From an uncultured Clostridia bacterium (GTDB taxonomy: Bacteria; Bacillota; Clostridia; Lachnospirales; Lachnospiraceae), in assembly GCA_947088195.1 (NCBI GenBank), contig CAMUFS010000101.1:1-9332 (forward strand): a stretch of DNA of 9,332 bases, read 5' to 3'. The position numbers were made by a program, and so were the translations under genes. Each line of letters begins with the position of its first letter. Positions within the stretch are counted from its first letter, which is position 1. Positions 1-6,757 of this stretch are shown here, in pieces. The notes under the pieces are model-generated. The model was given only the letters and a program-made list of their open reading frames with translations. It was not told the DNA's origin and did not search any database.

Positions 1-10
1 TCTCGAACAT
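1..10 (-). CDS. Start of an unidentified gene, cut by the left window edge
   Basis: An ATG on the minus strand at 10-8 follows an AGGAG ribosome binding site at 19-15, with four bases between them. The reading frame then gives Met-Phe-Glu before the window ends. The gap after the preceding lipoprotein gene is 66 nt, so this may be a third gene of the same unit. Only three codons are visible, so no function can be given. The spacing is short for a ribosome binding site, and the call could be a chance match. Confidence 0.35.
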
Positions 11-76
11 GATTCTCCTATATACAAATAAACGATAACTATATTTCGTATAAAGTATGATACCTTCTTTTCCTAC

Positions 77-505
77 TTATTTCATCCACAACCCAACTAC
101 TTCCATATCAGTATTAAAAGAAATGGTATAAGTTACATTTCGATTTTCAAAGACTGCCACTATCACTGCCACCGCCATTTCTGTGCCTTCAGAGTCTTTT
201 TGTCCTATAACGGCAATACTTTTATATTCTTTAAAAGCTCCCGTCAACTCATTCATCGCCTCCATATTTGTGGCAAGGATCTCCTCTGTTAATCCTTCTT
301 TTACTGTCTCACTCATCATCGCCACATTCTCTCCATACTCTCCTGCAATCAGATAATCAACCGCTGTCTGTGCTGTAGCTTTCACGGTTTCCTCGTCAAA
401 AGCATCCGAAAGTTTTGTCGAACTACAGCCTGCAATGGCAAAAACTATCAACCATACAGATACCAATCGAATCCATCCTTTTTTTCCATTCATTTTTTCT
501 CTCAT
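77..505 (-). CDS. Small secreted lipoprotein, probably DUF3887-like
   Basis: This is a 142-residue protein with a basic N-terminus (REKMNGKKG), a hydrophobic stretch at about 13-25 and a lipobox IAGC, which predicts cleavage before Cys27 and lipid anchoring on the outer face of the membrane. The mature part (about 30-142) is acidic and has one predicted mixed alpha/beta domain. It begins with a helix containing 'ATAQTAVDYLIAGEY', which resembles DUF3887 proteins of Firmicutes; that assignment is from memory of the family and is not certain. The start at 505 is chosen because AAGGAG at 517-512 lies six bases upstream; the alternative Met5 has only a weak site. It lies 33 nt behind the YhfC protease gene and is probably co-transcribed with it. 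Its function is unknown; a substrate, partner or sensor for the protease is possible but is inference. Confidence 0.7.
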   Translation of the reverse strand: MREKMNGKKGWIRLVSVWLIVFAIAGCSSTKLSDAFDEETVKATAQTAVDYLIAGEYGENVAMMSETVKEGLTEEILATNMEAMNELTGAFKEYKSIAVIGQKDSEGTEMAVAVIVAVFENRNVTYTISFNTDMEVVGLWMK

Positions 506-538
506 TTTCTTCTCCTTTTCTATGCTTTAATCAAAAAT

Positions 539-1252
539 TTACATCAAATTATCTTTTCTACAATAAACATAAATTCCTAATGCCAAAGTTATCACTGCCA
601 TAACCGTACCATAAATTTCAATTCCTACACTACTCACATTATATACTGCCGATAAAATCACAACTGCAGCGTCCATAACCGTGTGTAATATAATGGCAGC
701 TATCACATAGCGAATTTCTTTTCCCACACGTATACCATACATAACCAATAGCGATGCTCCTATATGAAATCCTATGGTAAAAAGACGTTCATAGCCAGCA
801 AGAAATGCCATAAATGGAGTGGCTGGAAGCAGATCACCCTGCCCCACTATTATCATGATAAGTGACACTACCAAATTAATCCCCACCAAAACCATGGCTT
901 CTATTCCGCCATGACCCAAACCAAACGCTAAGCCATGCTCTATATTAGTTTTATCTTTTAAAAAAAAGCGTATAGCGATCCATCTTGCCCCTTCCTCCAT
1001 CACACCAGCCGTCAAACCCAAAAATATACCATACTTCCATGGCTGCATGGCAAGAATAGTAAACCACGCATATTGCGGAAGAAGTAAGGTAAGAATGGGA
1101 ATCCTTATCACAAACTGACTGATGGTAAACGCAAGCATCCCAAAAAGAAATGCTTTTCCTGTGCCCTTTTTGCGAATTCTCAAAAAAATCAAGCCAGCAA
1201 TGGGAAGGACAAAACATACGATTATTCCAAACAATAAGCTTACTACCAACAT
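539..1252 (-). CDS. YhfC-family glutamic-type intramembrane protease
   Basis: This is a 237-residue, very hydrophobic protein with about seven membrane segments. Conserved polar motifs lie inside the membrane regions: EEGAR at 86-90 (the EExxR signature), GLGHGGIEA at 111-119 with His114 and Glu118, ERLFTIGFH at 155-163, and HTVMD at 190-194. This set is typical of the YhfC family, which is related to CPBP/Abi-type proteases in which paired glutamates and histidines form the active site. Substrates of YhfC proteins are not known to me. The start is placed at 1252 and not at the in-frame ATG two codons upstream (1258), because the AGGAG at 1264-1260 is only one base from the upstream ATG but seven from this one. 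The gene lies downstream of a terminator and ahead of the lipoprotein gene, so the two probably form a two-gene transcript. All catalytic-type residues appear present. Confidence 0.82.
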   Translation of the reverse strand: MLVVSLLFGIIVCFVLPIAGLIFLRIRKKGTGKAFLFGMLAFTISQFVIRIPILTLLLPQYAWFTILAMQPWKYGIFLGLTAGVMEEGARWIAIRFFLKDKTNIEHGLAFGLGHGGIEAMVLVGINLVVSLIMIIVGQGDLLPATPFMAFLAGYERLFTIGFHIGASLLVMYGIRVGKEIRYVIAAIILHTVMDAAVVILSAVYNVSSVGIEIYGTVMAVITLALGIYVYCRKDNLM

Positions 1253-1259
1253 ATCCATT

Positions 1260-1264
1260 CTCCT
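1260..1264 (-). promoter_or_regulatory. Ribosome binding site that decides the YhfC start
   Basis: AGGAG lies one base before the ATG at 1258 and seven bases before the ATG at 1252. The normal spacing of 5-10 bases supports initiation at 1252. Confidence 0.7.
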
Positions 1265-1339
1265 CTCTGTATCTACTCATAAAGCTTTTTTTAACTATAA
1301 ACGGATGCTTCCTATATCCTTATCTTAATTTTTTCTCAC

Positions 1340-1372
1340 AAAAAAAGCAATATGCTTTACCTAAGGTATTGC
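1340..1372 (-). terminator. Intrinsic terminator at the end of the histidine kinase gene
   Basis: On the minus strand GCAATA (1372-1367) can pair with TATTGC (1352-1347), and the stem is followed at once by seven T (1346-1340). An alternative short hairpin, AAAGCA / TGCTTT with a TAT loop (1358-1344), uses the same T-tract. The stem overlaps the kinase stop codon at 1359-1357. Both stems are AT-rich and short, so termination may be partial. It separates the rimO-to-kinase unit from the protease/lipoprotein unit. Confidence 0.6.
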
Positions 1373-2673
1373 ATATCGCTCTTAAAAGACAGACACAACA
1401 TAATCTTTGTATAAAATACACCGCTCTTCCAATTAAATTGTACATCTCCGCCATATTGCTCTGTGGTTCTTATTATATTTTGTATTCCTAATCCTTCATG
1501 CTCCGGCTTATGGGAACGAAATCCTTTTCCAAGCCTCTCTGGCTCCTTATCACAACTATTTTCCATATATATAGATAAGAATTGATGTATTTTATTGACG
1601 CGCAGACGTATATATGCATTGTTGCATCTCTCGGCAGCAGCCACAGCATTGTCCAAAAGATTGCCAAATAAAGCTGTGACATCCACCTCTCGCATAAATC
1701 CTAGATCGATCTCCCCTATCCGAATATCAATCTGAATCCCTGCTCGCCTCATTCTCTGCACCTTGTCATTTAATATAATATTCAATAGCTTTTCAGAAGT
1801 ATAGTATGTCTGCTGAAAACTGTTGAGCAATTTCTGAATATCAACGGCATAGCGCTCTGCATCTGCTGCCTCTTCTGTGTGATACAGCTCCTCCATAGCA
1901 TGGATATGATTTCGAATATCATGGATTAATTTTCTGGATTCCTCGTATTTTTCCTCTTCTCCTTCATAATATTCATGCTTTAGCTGCGCCTGCTGGCGAT
2001 ATAAGTTTCTCTCATTTTCCAGCCTATAATTCTCGCTCATAATATCAACAAGCACGCAAAAATAGATGTTTAACCCTATTAAAAAAATAACATTCAACAC
2101 AAACAATGCCACCGACTCTTTTATCATATAGATCTGCATCAAATACAACATGCAATACATATTGAAAATAGAGTACAAGGGAACCAAAACTGAGATCACT
2201 ACCTGTCTTGTCCTAATATGCCTCCCTGCCTTTTTTCCAGCCGCCATTGTCACCAACATCACAACCATAAATTCTATGACTCTGATAACAACAATCTGTA
2301 AAATATAGACAAGCTCCATGGAGTTTAAATATATAATTCTCATAATCCATAGTGTCTGAAAGACAAGCACCCCTACGGCATCTGTCAAAAACACTGCCAC
2401 TGACAATATACTATATGGTATTAAAAAAATAGCTGGAACCTTATAGATCTTCCAAGCAGCAATGGGAAACAGCAATATAAATAACAAATTTAACCAAGTG
2501 TTCCCAAACATCGAACATGCTACATTGACAATAATAAAGCCACTGACCAGAAAAAATGAATTTACTGAAAATCTACTGGTAGGAGCCGCAATGCGATATG
2601 CGCCGTAAAACATACTTCCCACCAAAAAAATGCTTCCCACACAGGGGAGAAGCAGATAAACCATTATGTCCAT
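1357..2673 (-). CDS. GHKL sensor histidine kinase, AgrC-like (HPK10 type)
   Basis: This is a 438-residue membrane kinase. Residues 1 to about 212 hold six or so hydrophobic segments, the usual sensor part of AgrC-type kinases that detect extracellular peptides. A charged helical linker (about 213-247) leads to the phosphoacceptor motif LIHDIRNH, with His251. The ATP-binding GHKL domain follows: N-box GNLLDNA at 337-343, GKGFRSHK at 382-389, and G-box HEGLGIQNI at 392-400. The length is normal for the family. The ATG overlaps the last ten bases of the response regulator gene, and GGGAGG at 2688-2683 lies nine bases upstream, so translation is probably coupled. It should autophosphorylate on His251 and pass the phosphate to Asp53 of the neighbouring LytTR regulator. 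No agrD-like peptide or agrB gene is visible here, so the stimulus is unknown. Confidence 0.9.
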   Translation of the reverse strand: MDIMVYLLLPCVGSIFLVGSMFYGAYRIAAPTSRFSVNSFFLVSGFIIVNVACSMFGNTWLNLLFILLFPIAAWKIYKVPAIFLIPYSILSVAVFLTDAVGVLVFQTLWIMRIIYLNSMELVYILQIVVIRVIEFMVVMLVTMAAGKKAGRHIRTRQVVISVLVPLYSIFNMYCMLYLMQIYMIKESVALFVLNVIFLIGLNIYFCVLVDIMSENYRLENERNLYRQQAQLKHEYYEGEEEKYEESRKLIHDIRNHIHAMEELYHTEEAADAERYAVDIQKLLNSFQQTYYTSEKLLNIILNDKVQRMRRAGIQIDIRIGEIDLGFMREVDVTALFGNLLDNAVAAAERCNNAYIRLRVNKIHQFLSIYMENSCDKEPERLGKGFRSHKPEHEGLGIQNIIRTTEQYGGDVQFNWKSGVFYTKIMLCLSFKSDMQYLR

Positions 2674-3377
2674 GCTGCTTTTCCTCCCTCTGCAAGATAT
2701 TCATTTAATTCCCTGCGAAACTGTGCGGACCTTTTCTGAGACAGCGGAATCCTTGTACCATCCGTCAATGTGATCTCATATCCATAAATCCTTTGCACAG
2801 CATAGAGATTGACCACAAAGCTTTTGTGTGGCATGGCAAAGCCATATGGCTCAAATTCCTTTGCAATCTGGGTAATTTGCTGTTTTAAATGCCATAGTCG
2901 TTGTGTCGTATACATCAAAACCTGCCGCTCCAGATATTCAAAATATAAAATATCGGCTGGAACAATATGCACAATCCCCTCCTTTGCATTAAGCTCTAGC
3001 TTTGGCCCCGGATTAGGAATCCCATAGAGACACGCCTCGTCCAGTTGTGCAAAAAGCTCCTCTTTCTTCACCGGCTTAAGCAAATAGGCAAATGCGTGCA
3101 CAGCAAAAGCAAAGATAGTATAATCACTGTAGTTTGTAATATATATCAGCTTCACTTCCTTATCCACCGCACGGATGCGCCGTGCAGTCTCAATTCCGTT
3201 AAGCCCACCCATATCGATATCTAGCAATAAAATATCATATCTTTTTCTAGTTGCCAAAAGCTCCTCCCCGCTCTGGTAGCCATCGGCCTGAAGCGGAGCT
3301 TTTTTATAATCCTTTAACAGCTCAAGTGTCCTATCAAGTACTTTTTTATCATCATCACAGACCGCAATCTTTAACAT
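2664..3377 (-). CDS. LytTR-family response regulator, AgrA/LytR-like
   Basis: This is a 237-residue transcription regulator. The receiver domain (about 1-118) has the acidic pocket Asp8-Asp10, phosphoacceptor Asp53 in LLLDIDMGG, Thr81, and Lys101 in LLKP. A LytTR DNA-binding domain follows at about 125-228, with HKSFVVNL and IPLSQKR near its end, typical of regulators that bind paired direct repeats. It starts 18 nt after cinA stops. The ribosome binding site is weak (AGGG at 3390-3387, nine bases from ATG), so expression may be lower than that of cinA. It overlaps the kinase gene by ten bases and is surely its partner. Targets are not shown by the sequence; the protease/lipoprotein genes beyond the terminator are the nearest candidates. 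Confidence 0.92.
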   Translation of the reverse strand: MLKIAVCDDDKKVLDRTLELLKDYKKAPLQADGYQSGEELLATRKRYDILLLDIDMGGLNGIETARRIRAVDKEVKLIYITNYSDYTIFAFAVHAFAYLLKPVKKEELFAQLDEACLYGIPNPGPKLELNAKEGIVHIVPADILYFEYLERQVLMYTTQRLWHLKQQITQIAKEFEPYGFAMPHKSFVVNLYAVQRIYGYEITLTDGTRIPLSQKRSAQFRRELNEYLAEGGKAAWT

Positions 3378-3395
3378 TTACCCCAACCCTGATGT

Positions 3396-4652
3396 CTATT
3401 TACTGTCCTCATAATGCTCCAGTATGCTGCGCCTTAACAGATCCAGCGCCCGAACTACCGAATATTCTCGGATCTTGGCACGATTTCCCTTAAACAAATA
3501 CTTCTCCACCATAATCCTATCCTTAATATAGCATCCTATGTACACTGTGCCGACTGGCTTCTCTTCACTTCCGCCATCTGGGCCTGCAATTCCCGTGATC
3601 GCCACACAGACATCCGAATCTGTGGCAAACACACCGCCCTTTGCCATCTCTTTCACTGTCTCCTCACTGACCGCGCCATACTTTTTCAGCGTCGTCTTAT
3701 TGACATCAAGAAGCTTTCTCTTTGCCTTATCTGAATAAGTAATAAAGCCCTGCTTAAATACATCTGACACTCCCGGCACATTGACAAGCCTTCCTGCCAA
3801 CAATCCGCCTGTGCAGGATTCCGCAGTTGTAAGCGACAGATCATGTTTGCCCAAAAGCTTCACCACCGCCTCCTCAAGTGTCTCTTCCTCCTTCACAGAA
3901 TAAATATAATTTCCAAAGCGCTCCCGAAGCTCCTTCACCACCGGCTTAATTAACTTCTTTGCCTCCTCCTCGTTCTTTACCTTTGCTGTCACGCGCAGAT
4001 GTACTTCCCCTGTCTTAGCATAAGTTGCAATCGTTGGATTTGTCTGCTTCTGTATCATATCATCGATCTCATCCGCAACCTGACTCTCGCCAATTCCAGC
4101 CAATTTTACCATCTTGGAACATATAATTTCTGGTTGAAGGCGATTTAAATATCCAGCAACATCATTTTTAAACATTGGTATCAATTCATTGGGAGGACCC
4201 GGAAGCAGTATCACTGACTTTCCATTTTTTTCAATAATAATACCGGGTGCCGTGCCATTATGATTGTCTATCACAATAGCTCCCTCTGGGACCATCGCCT
4301 GCTTCCAGTTATTGTCTGGTATAACCTTCCACTGACTTTTTTCAAAATAAGCCTCTATCATTGCCCTTGTATGAACATCCTCCACAAGCGGGAGCTCACA
4401 CACCTTCGCTGCAGTCTCTTTGGTCAAATCATCTGGTGTTGGTCCAAGACCTCCGCACAAAATTACTACATCGCTGCGCTCCATCGCAAAAGTAAGTGTG
4501 TTACTTAGCCGCTCCTCATTATCTCCCACCACACTCTGATAATAGCAGGAAAGCCCAAGAGCCGCACACTGCTCTGCCAAAAAAGCTGCGTTGGTATTTA
4601 CAATATTTCCCAAAAGCAGCTCTGTACCCACACAAACAATCTCCACTACCAT
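3396..4652 (-). CDS. cinA: CinA family protein (MocF-type domain plus C-terminal amidohydrolase domain)
   Basis: This is a 418-residue protein with the normal two-domain build. Residues 1 to about 170 form the MoaB/MogA-like (COG1058) domain, with CVGTELLLG at 7-15, CGGLGPTPDDLTKET at 66-80 and LLPGPPNEL at 149-157. Residues about 255-415 form the CinA C-terminal domain, with TAESCTGG at 276-283, GFITYSDKAK at 302-311 and GPDGG at 357-361, the region linked to nicotinamide mononucleotide deamidase activity in PncC-like proteins. The family is known for pyridine-nucleotide salvage/repair and is named for competence induction in streptococci. Its ATG shares one base with the pgsA stop (TAATG), and an AAGGGAG site lies about ten bases upstream, which indicates coupled translation. 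In many Clostridia and Bacilli recA follows cinA; here a two-component system does. Confidence 0.95.
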   Translation of the reverse strand: MVVEIVCVGTELLLGNIVNTNAAFLAEQCAALGLSCYYQSVVGDNEERLSNTLTFAMERSDVVILCGGLGPTPDDLTKETAAKVCELPLVEDVHTRAMIEAYFEKSQWKVIPDNNWKQAMVPEGAIVIDNHNGTAPGIIIEKNGKSVILLPGPPNELIPMFKNDVAGYLNRLQPEIICSKMVKLAGIGESQVADEIDDMIQKQTNPTIATYAKTGEVHLRVTAKVKNEEEAKKLIKPVVKELRERFGNYIYSVKEEETLEEAVVKLLGKHDLSLTTAESCTGGLLAGRLVNVPGVSDVFKQGFITYSDKAKRKLLDVNKTTLKKYGAVSEETVKEMAKGGVFATDSDVCVAITGIAGPDGGSEEKPVGTVYIGCYIKDRIMVEKYLFKGNRAKIREYSVVRALDLLRRSILEHYEDSK

Positions 4653-5200
4653 TATTTCTGGCTCCCTTCTCTCAGCACATTTTTATTCTTCTGTAAATAA
4701 TCAATCAACGATACCACAGTAAGGAAAAGTGCAATATAAATTACAGCCTGTTCCACCCATACCATTCCTGCAAATGGCAGATCGGCAATCAACAAAATAA
4801 TCATCACCATCTGAAACACTGTCTTAAGCTTGCCCCAATATCCTGCTGCGATCACAAGTCCGTTATCAGCAGCAATCAACCGGAATCCACTGATAATAAA
4901 TTCCCTGCTTATAATAATTATCACTATCCATGATGGCAACACGCCAAGCTCTACAAAGCAAATTAGGGCAGAGCACACCAAAAGCTTATCCGCCAAGGGG
5001 TCCATAAATTTTCCAAAATTTGTCACCAAATTATATTTTCTCGCAATCTTTCCATCTAGCAGATCAGTGAGGCTGGCAACGACAAAGATACCTAACGCAA
5101 TCCATTTTGACACCCCTCCGAGATAATCCGTCAACATAAAAAACACAAAAAAGGGTATTAATAAAACTCGCACAATCGTAAGTTTATTCGGCAAATTCAT
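4652..5200 (-). CDS. pgsA: CDP-diacylglycerol-glycerol-3-phosphate 3-phosphatidyltransferase
   Basis: This is a 182-residue membrane enzyme that makes phosphatidylglycerophosphate, the precursor of phosphatidylglycerol and cardiolipin. The full CDP-alcohol phosphotransferase signature is present: Asp46, Asp49-Gly50, Ala53-Arg54, Gly63, Asp67 and Asp71. The N-terminus MNLPNKLTIVR is characteristic of PgsA, and about five to six hydrophobic segments follow. The length is normal for the family. The start overlaps the end of rimO by 17 nt, with AGGAG nine bases before the ATG inside the rimO coding region, so the two genes are translationally linked. The gene order rimO-pgsA-cinA is common in Firmicutes. 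No anomaly was seen. Confidence 0.95.
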   Translation of the reverse strand: MNLPNKLTIVRVLLIPFFVFFMLTDYLGGVSKWIALGIFVVASLTDLLDGKIARKYNLVTNFGKFMDPLADKLLVCSALICFVELGVLPSWIVIIIISREFIISGFRLIAADNGLVIAAGYWGKLKTVFQMVMIILLIADLPFAGMVWVEQAVIYIALFLTVVSLIDYLQKNKNVLREGSQK

Positions 5201-6521
5201 GCTCTATCTCTCCTATCAAATCATATTCTAAGGCACCTGTTATCCGAACCTTGACAAAATCACCAGAAAGCAGTTCCCTGCGTGTATTTACAAAAACATA
5301 ACCGTCCACATTTGGAGCATCCATATAGGTTCTTCCCATATAAACATCTTCATCAGCAAGCTTGCCCTCTATAAACACTTCAAATATATGCCCAACCATA
5401 TCCTGCGCTTTCTCAAAAGCAATCTGTTGTTGAAGCTCCATAATCTCATCCCGCCAAGCTTCCTTCTGCTCCTCAGAAATCTGTCCCTCCATCAATGCCG
5501 CTTTTGTATCTTCCTCCGGCGAATAGGCAAAAACACCAAGCCTGTCAAATTCCATATCATCTACAAATTCTAAAACTTCCCTATGCTCTTTTTCTGTCTC
5601 TCCCGGAAATCCAGCTATCAATGTAGTGCGGAGCACAATATCGGGAATCTCCTCCCGCAGATGCTGTATCATAGAGCAAAGCTGCTTTTTATTTGTCTTT
5701 CTTCCCATGCGCTTTAAAATAGAATCACTGGCATGTTGAATGGGAATATCAAGATAATGACATATTTTCTCTTCTGTTTTTATTGTCTCCACAAGCTCCT
5801 CTGTGATCTCCTCAGGATAACAATAAAGAAGGCGAAGCCACTGGATTCCCTCCACCTTACAAAGCTCCTTAAGCAGCATGGGAAGTTTTTTCTCTCCATA
5901 TAAATCATATCCATAGAGCGTAGTTTCCTGCGCTACCAAAATCAATTCCTTCACACCTTTACTGGCAAGTGCCTGTGCCTGCAATACAAGCTCCTCCATC
6001 GGCACACTGCGATAAGGCCCCCGAATCTTAGGAATAATGCAATAACTGCAGTTTTTATTACAGCCCTCCGAAATTTTTAAATATCCATACCAGCCACCTG
6101 TAGTCAGCACACGCTTTGTCCCCACATCTGGCAGACGCTTCAGCTCACAAAAGCTCTCTGCAAGCTCCCCACCAAGTGTACGGTTGATTACTTCCACAAT
6201 CGTATCATAAGCCGCTGTGCCGACAATGCCGTCCACCTCTGGTATCTCTTTCTTAATCTCCTCTCTGTAGCGCTGCGCCAGACAGCCGGTCACAATCAAA
6301 GCTTTGCACACGCCTGTCTTTTTAAGCTCTGCCATCTGAAGAATGGTATCAATACTCTCCTCCTTCGCATCCCCGATAAAGCAGCAGGAATTAACAATCA
6401 CAATCTCTGCCTCCGCCTCATCATCCGTAAAGGTATAACCATTCTCCCCAAGAAATCCCAGCATCACCTCACTGTCCACCAGATTCTTATCACAACCCAA
6501 GGATACAAACAGTATCTTCAT
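5184..6521 (-). CDS. rimO: Ribosomal protein S12 methylthiotransferase RimO
   Basis: This is a 445-residue radical SAM enzyme that adds a methylthio group to the conserved aspartate of ribosomal protein S12. The N-terminal methylthiotransferase domain carries the auxiliary cluster cysteines Cys10 (SLGCDKN), Cys46 and Cys80 (TGCLAQRY). The radical SAM motif CNKNCSYC gives Cys154, Cys158 and Cys161. A TRAM domain occupies about 378-445. 'SLGCDKNLVDSE' favours RimO over the related MiaB. The frame stays open for 40 codons upstream to an ATG at 6641, but the start at 6521 is preferred because AAGGAGA lies seven bases before it and the family begins with this MKILFVSLGC-type sequence. It is the first gene of the packed rimO-pgsA-cinA-regulator-kinase unit, behind a promoter near 6693-6721. 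Confidence 0.95.
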   Translation of the reverse strand: MKILFVSLGCDKNLVDSEVMLGFLGENGYTFTDDEAEAEIVIVNSCCFIGDAKEESIDTILQMAELKKTGVCKALIVTGCLAQRYREEIKKEIPEVDGIVGTAAYDTIVEVINRTLGGELAESFCELKRLPDVGTKRVLTTGGWYGYLKISEGCNKNCSYCIIPKIRGPYRSVPMEELVLQAQALASKGVKELILVAQETTLYGYDLYGEKKLPMLLKELCKVEGIQWLRLLYCYPEEITEELVETIKTEEKICHYLDIPIQHASDSILKRMGRKTNKKQLCSMIQHLREEIPDIVLRTTLIAGFPGETEKEHREVLEFVDDMEFDRLGVFAYSPEEDTKAALMEGQISEEQKEAWRDEIMELQQQIAFEKAQDMVGHIFEVFIEGKLADEDVYMGRTYMDAPNVDGYVFVNTRRELLSGDFVKVRITGALEYDLIGEIEHEFAE

Positions 6522-6528
6522 GTGAAAT

Positions 6529-6535
6529 TCTCCTT
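6529..6535 (-). promoter_or_regulatory. Ribosome binding site of rimO
   Basis: AAGGAGA lies seven bases before the ATG at 6521. It decides between this start and the upstream in-frame ATG at 6641, which lacks a good site. Confidence 0.75.
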
Positions 6536-6585
6536 TTTCTTTTTTCCAAAGTATATTTGAATTATTTTCGACAAATCTATGACAT

Positions 6586-6606
6586 ATTATAGATCCTTGT
6601 ATACAA
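6586..6606 (-). promoter_or_regulatory. TATAAT box next to a perfect 10-bp palindrome in the rimO leader
   Basis: On the minus strand TTGTATACAA (6606-6597) is a perfect palindrome, followed five bases later by a consensus TATAAT (6591-6586), about 65 bases before the rimO start. The palindrome would lie between a -35 and this -10 box, a classic place for a repressor site. No convincing -35 hexamer is found 16-18 bases upstream (best TGCACG), so promoter activity is uncertain. Confidence 0.35.
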
Positions 6607-6660
6607 AACGTGCACCAGATCCTCAAATATACTCGAATCATTCTCTGTACATTAAGAATG

Positions 6661-6682
6661 GGACAAAGCTTCCCTTGCCCCA
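6661..6682 (-). other. Hairpin in the rimO 5' leader
   Basis: In the minus-strand RNA, GGGGCAA (6682-6676) pairs with UUGUCCC (6667-6661) through seven pairs including one G-U, around an eight-base loop. No T-tract follows, so it does not look like a terminator. It lies just after the predicted transcription start of rimO. Confidence 0.4.
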
Positions 6683-6692
6683 GCTAACACAT

Positions 6693-6721
6693 ATTTTATC
6701 ACTGTTTTATATAAAAGTAAA
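6693..6721 (-). promoter_or_regulatory. Predicted sigma-A promoter of the rimO unit
   Basis: TTTACT at 6721-6716 and TAAAAT at 6698-6693 are spaced exactly 17 bases apart. They match the -35 box at four of six positions and the -10 box at five of six. Transcription would start near 6686, leaving a leader of about 165 nt before rimO. No other gene start lies between this promoter and rimO. Confidence 0.6.
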
Positions 6722-6757
6722 GCAGACATTCTTTTATGTATCTGAAATGCCCTTCTT

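Noticed and set aside
1253..1258. The upstream ATG of the YhfC gene at 1258
   Set aside because: It is one base from the AGGAG site, too close for initiation; the ATG two codons later has a seven-base spacing.
951..1280. A 109-codon minus-strand frame overlapping the start of the YhfC gene
   Set aside because: It is a different frame of the same DNA that encodes the YhfC N-terminus with its membrane motifs; the composition is not protein-like.
1292..1299. TATAGTTA upstream of the YhfC gene and again at 43-36, resembling a LytTR half-site
   Set aside because: Only one half-site is seen at each place; LytTR regulators need two repeats about 21-22 bases apart, and an AT-rich 8-mer is weak evidence.
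1150..1491. A plus-strand open frame of 113 codons across the kinase end and the intergenic region, and other plus-strand frames such as 8184-8519 and 4260-4508
   Set aside because: They lie antisense to well-supported genes, lack ribosome binding sites and show no recognisable protein features.
6522..6641. A 40-codon in-frame extension of rimO to an ATG at 6641
   Set aside because: It lacks a good ribosome binding site, and RimO proteins begin at the MKILFVSLGC-type sequence, which has a well-placed AAGGAGA upstream.
6716..6757. A possible terminator after the 339-residue gene, with CAG..ACAT pairing ATGT..CTG followed by a T-rich stretch
   Set aside because: The stem is short and bulged, and the T-rich stretch is broken by A and C; it also merges with the rimO -35 region.
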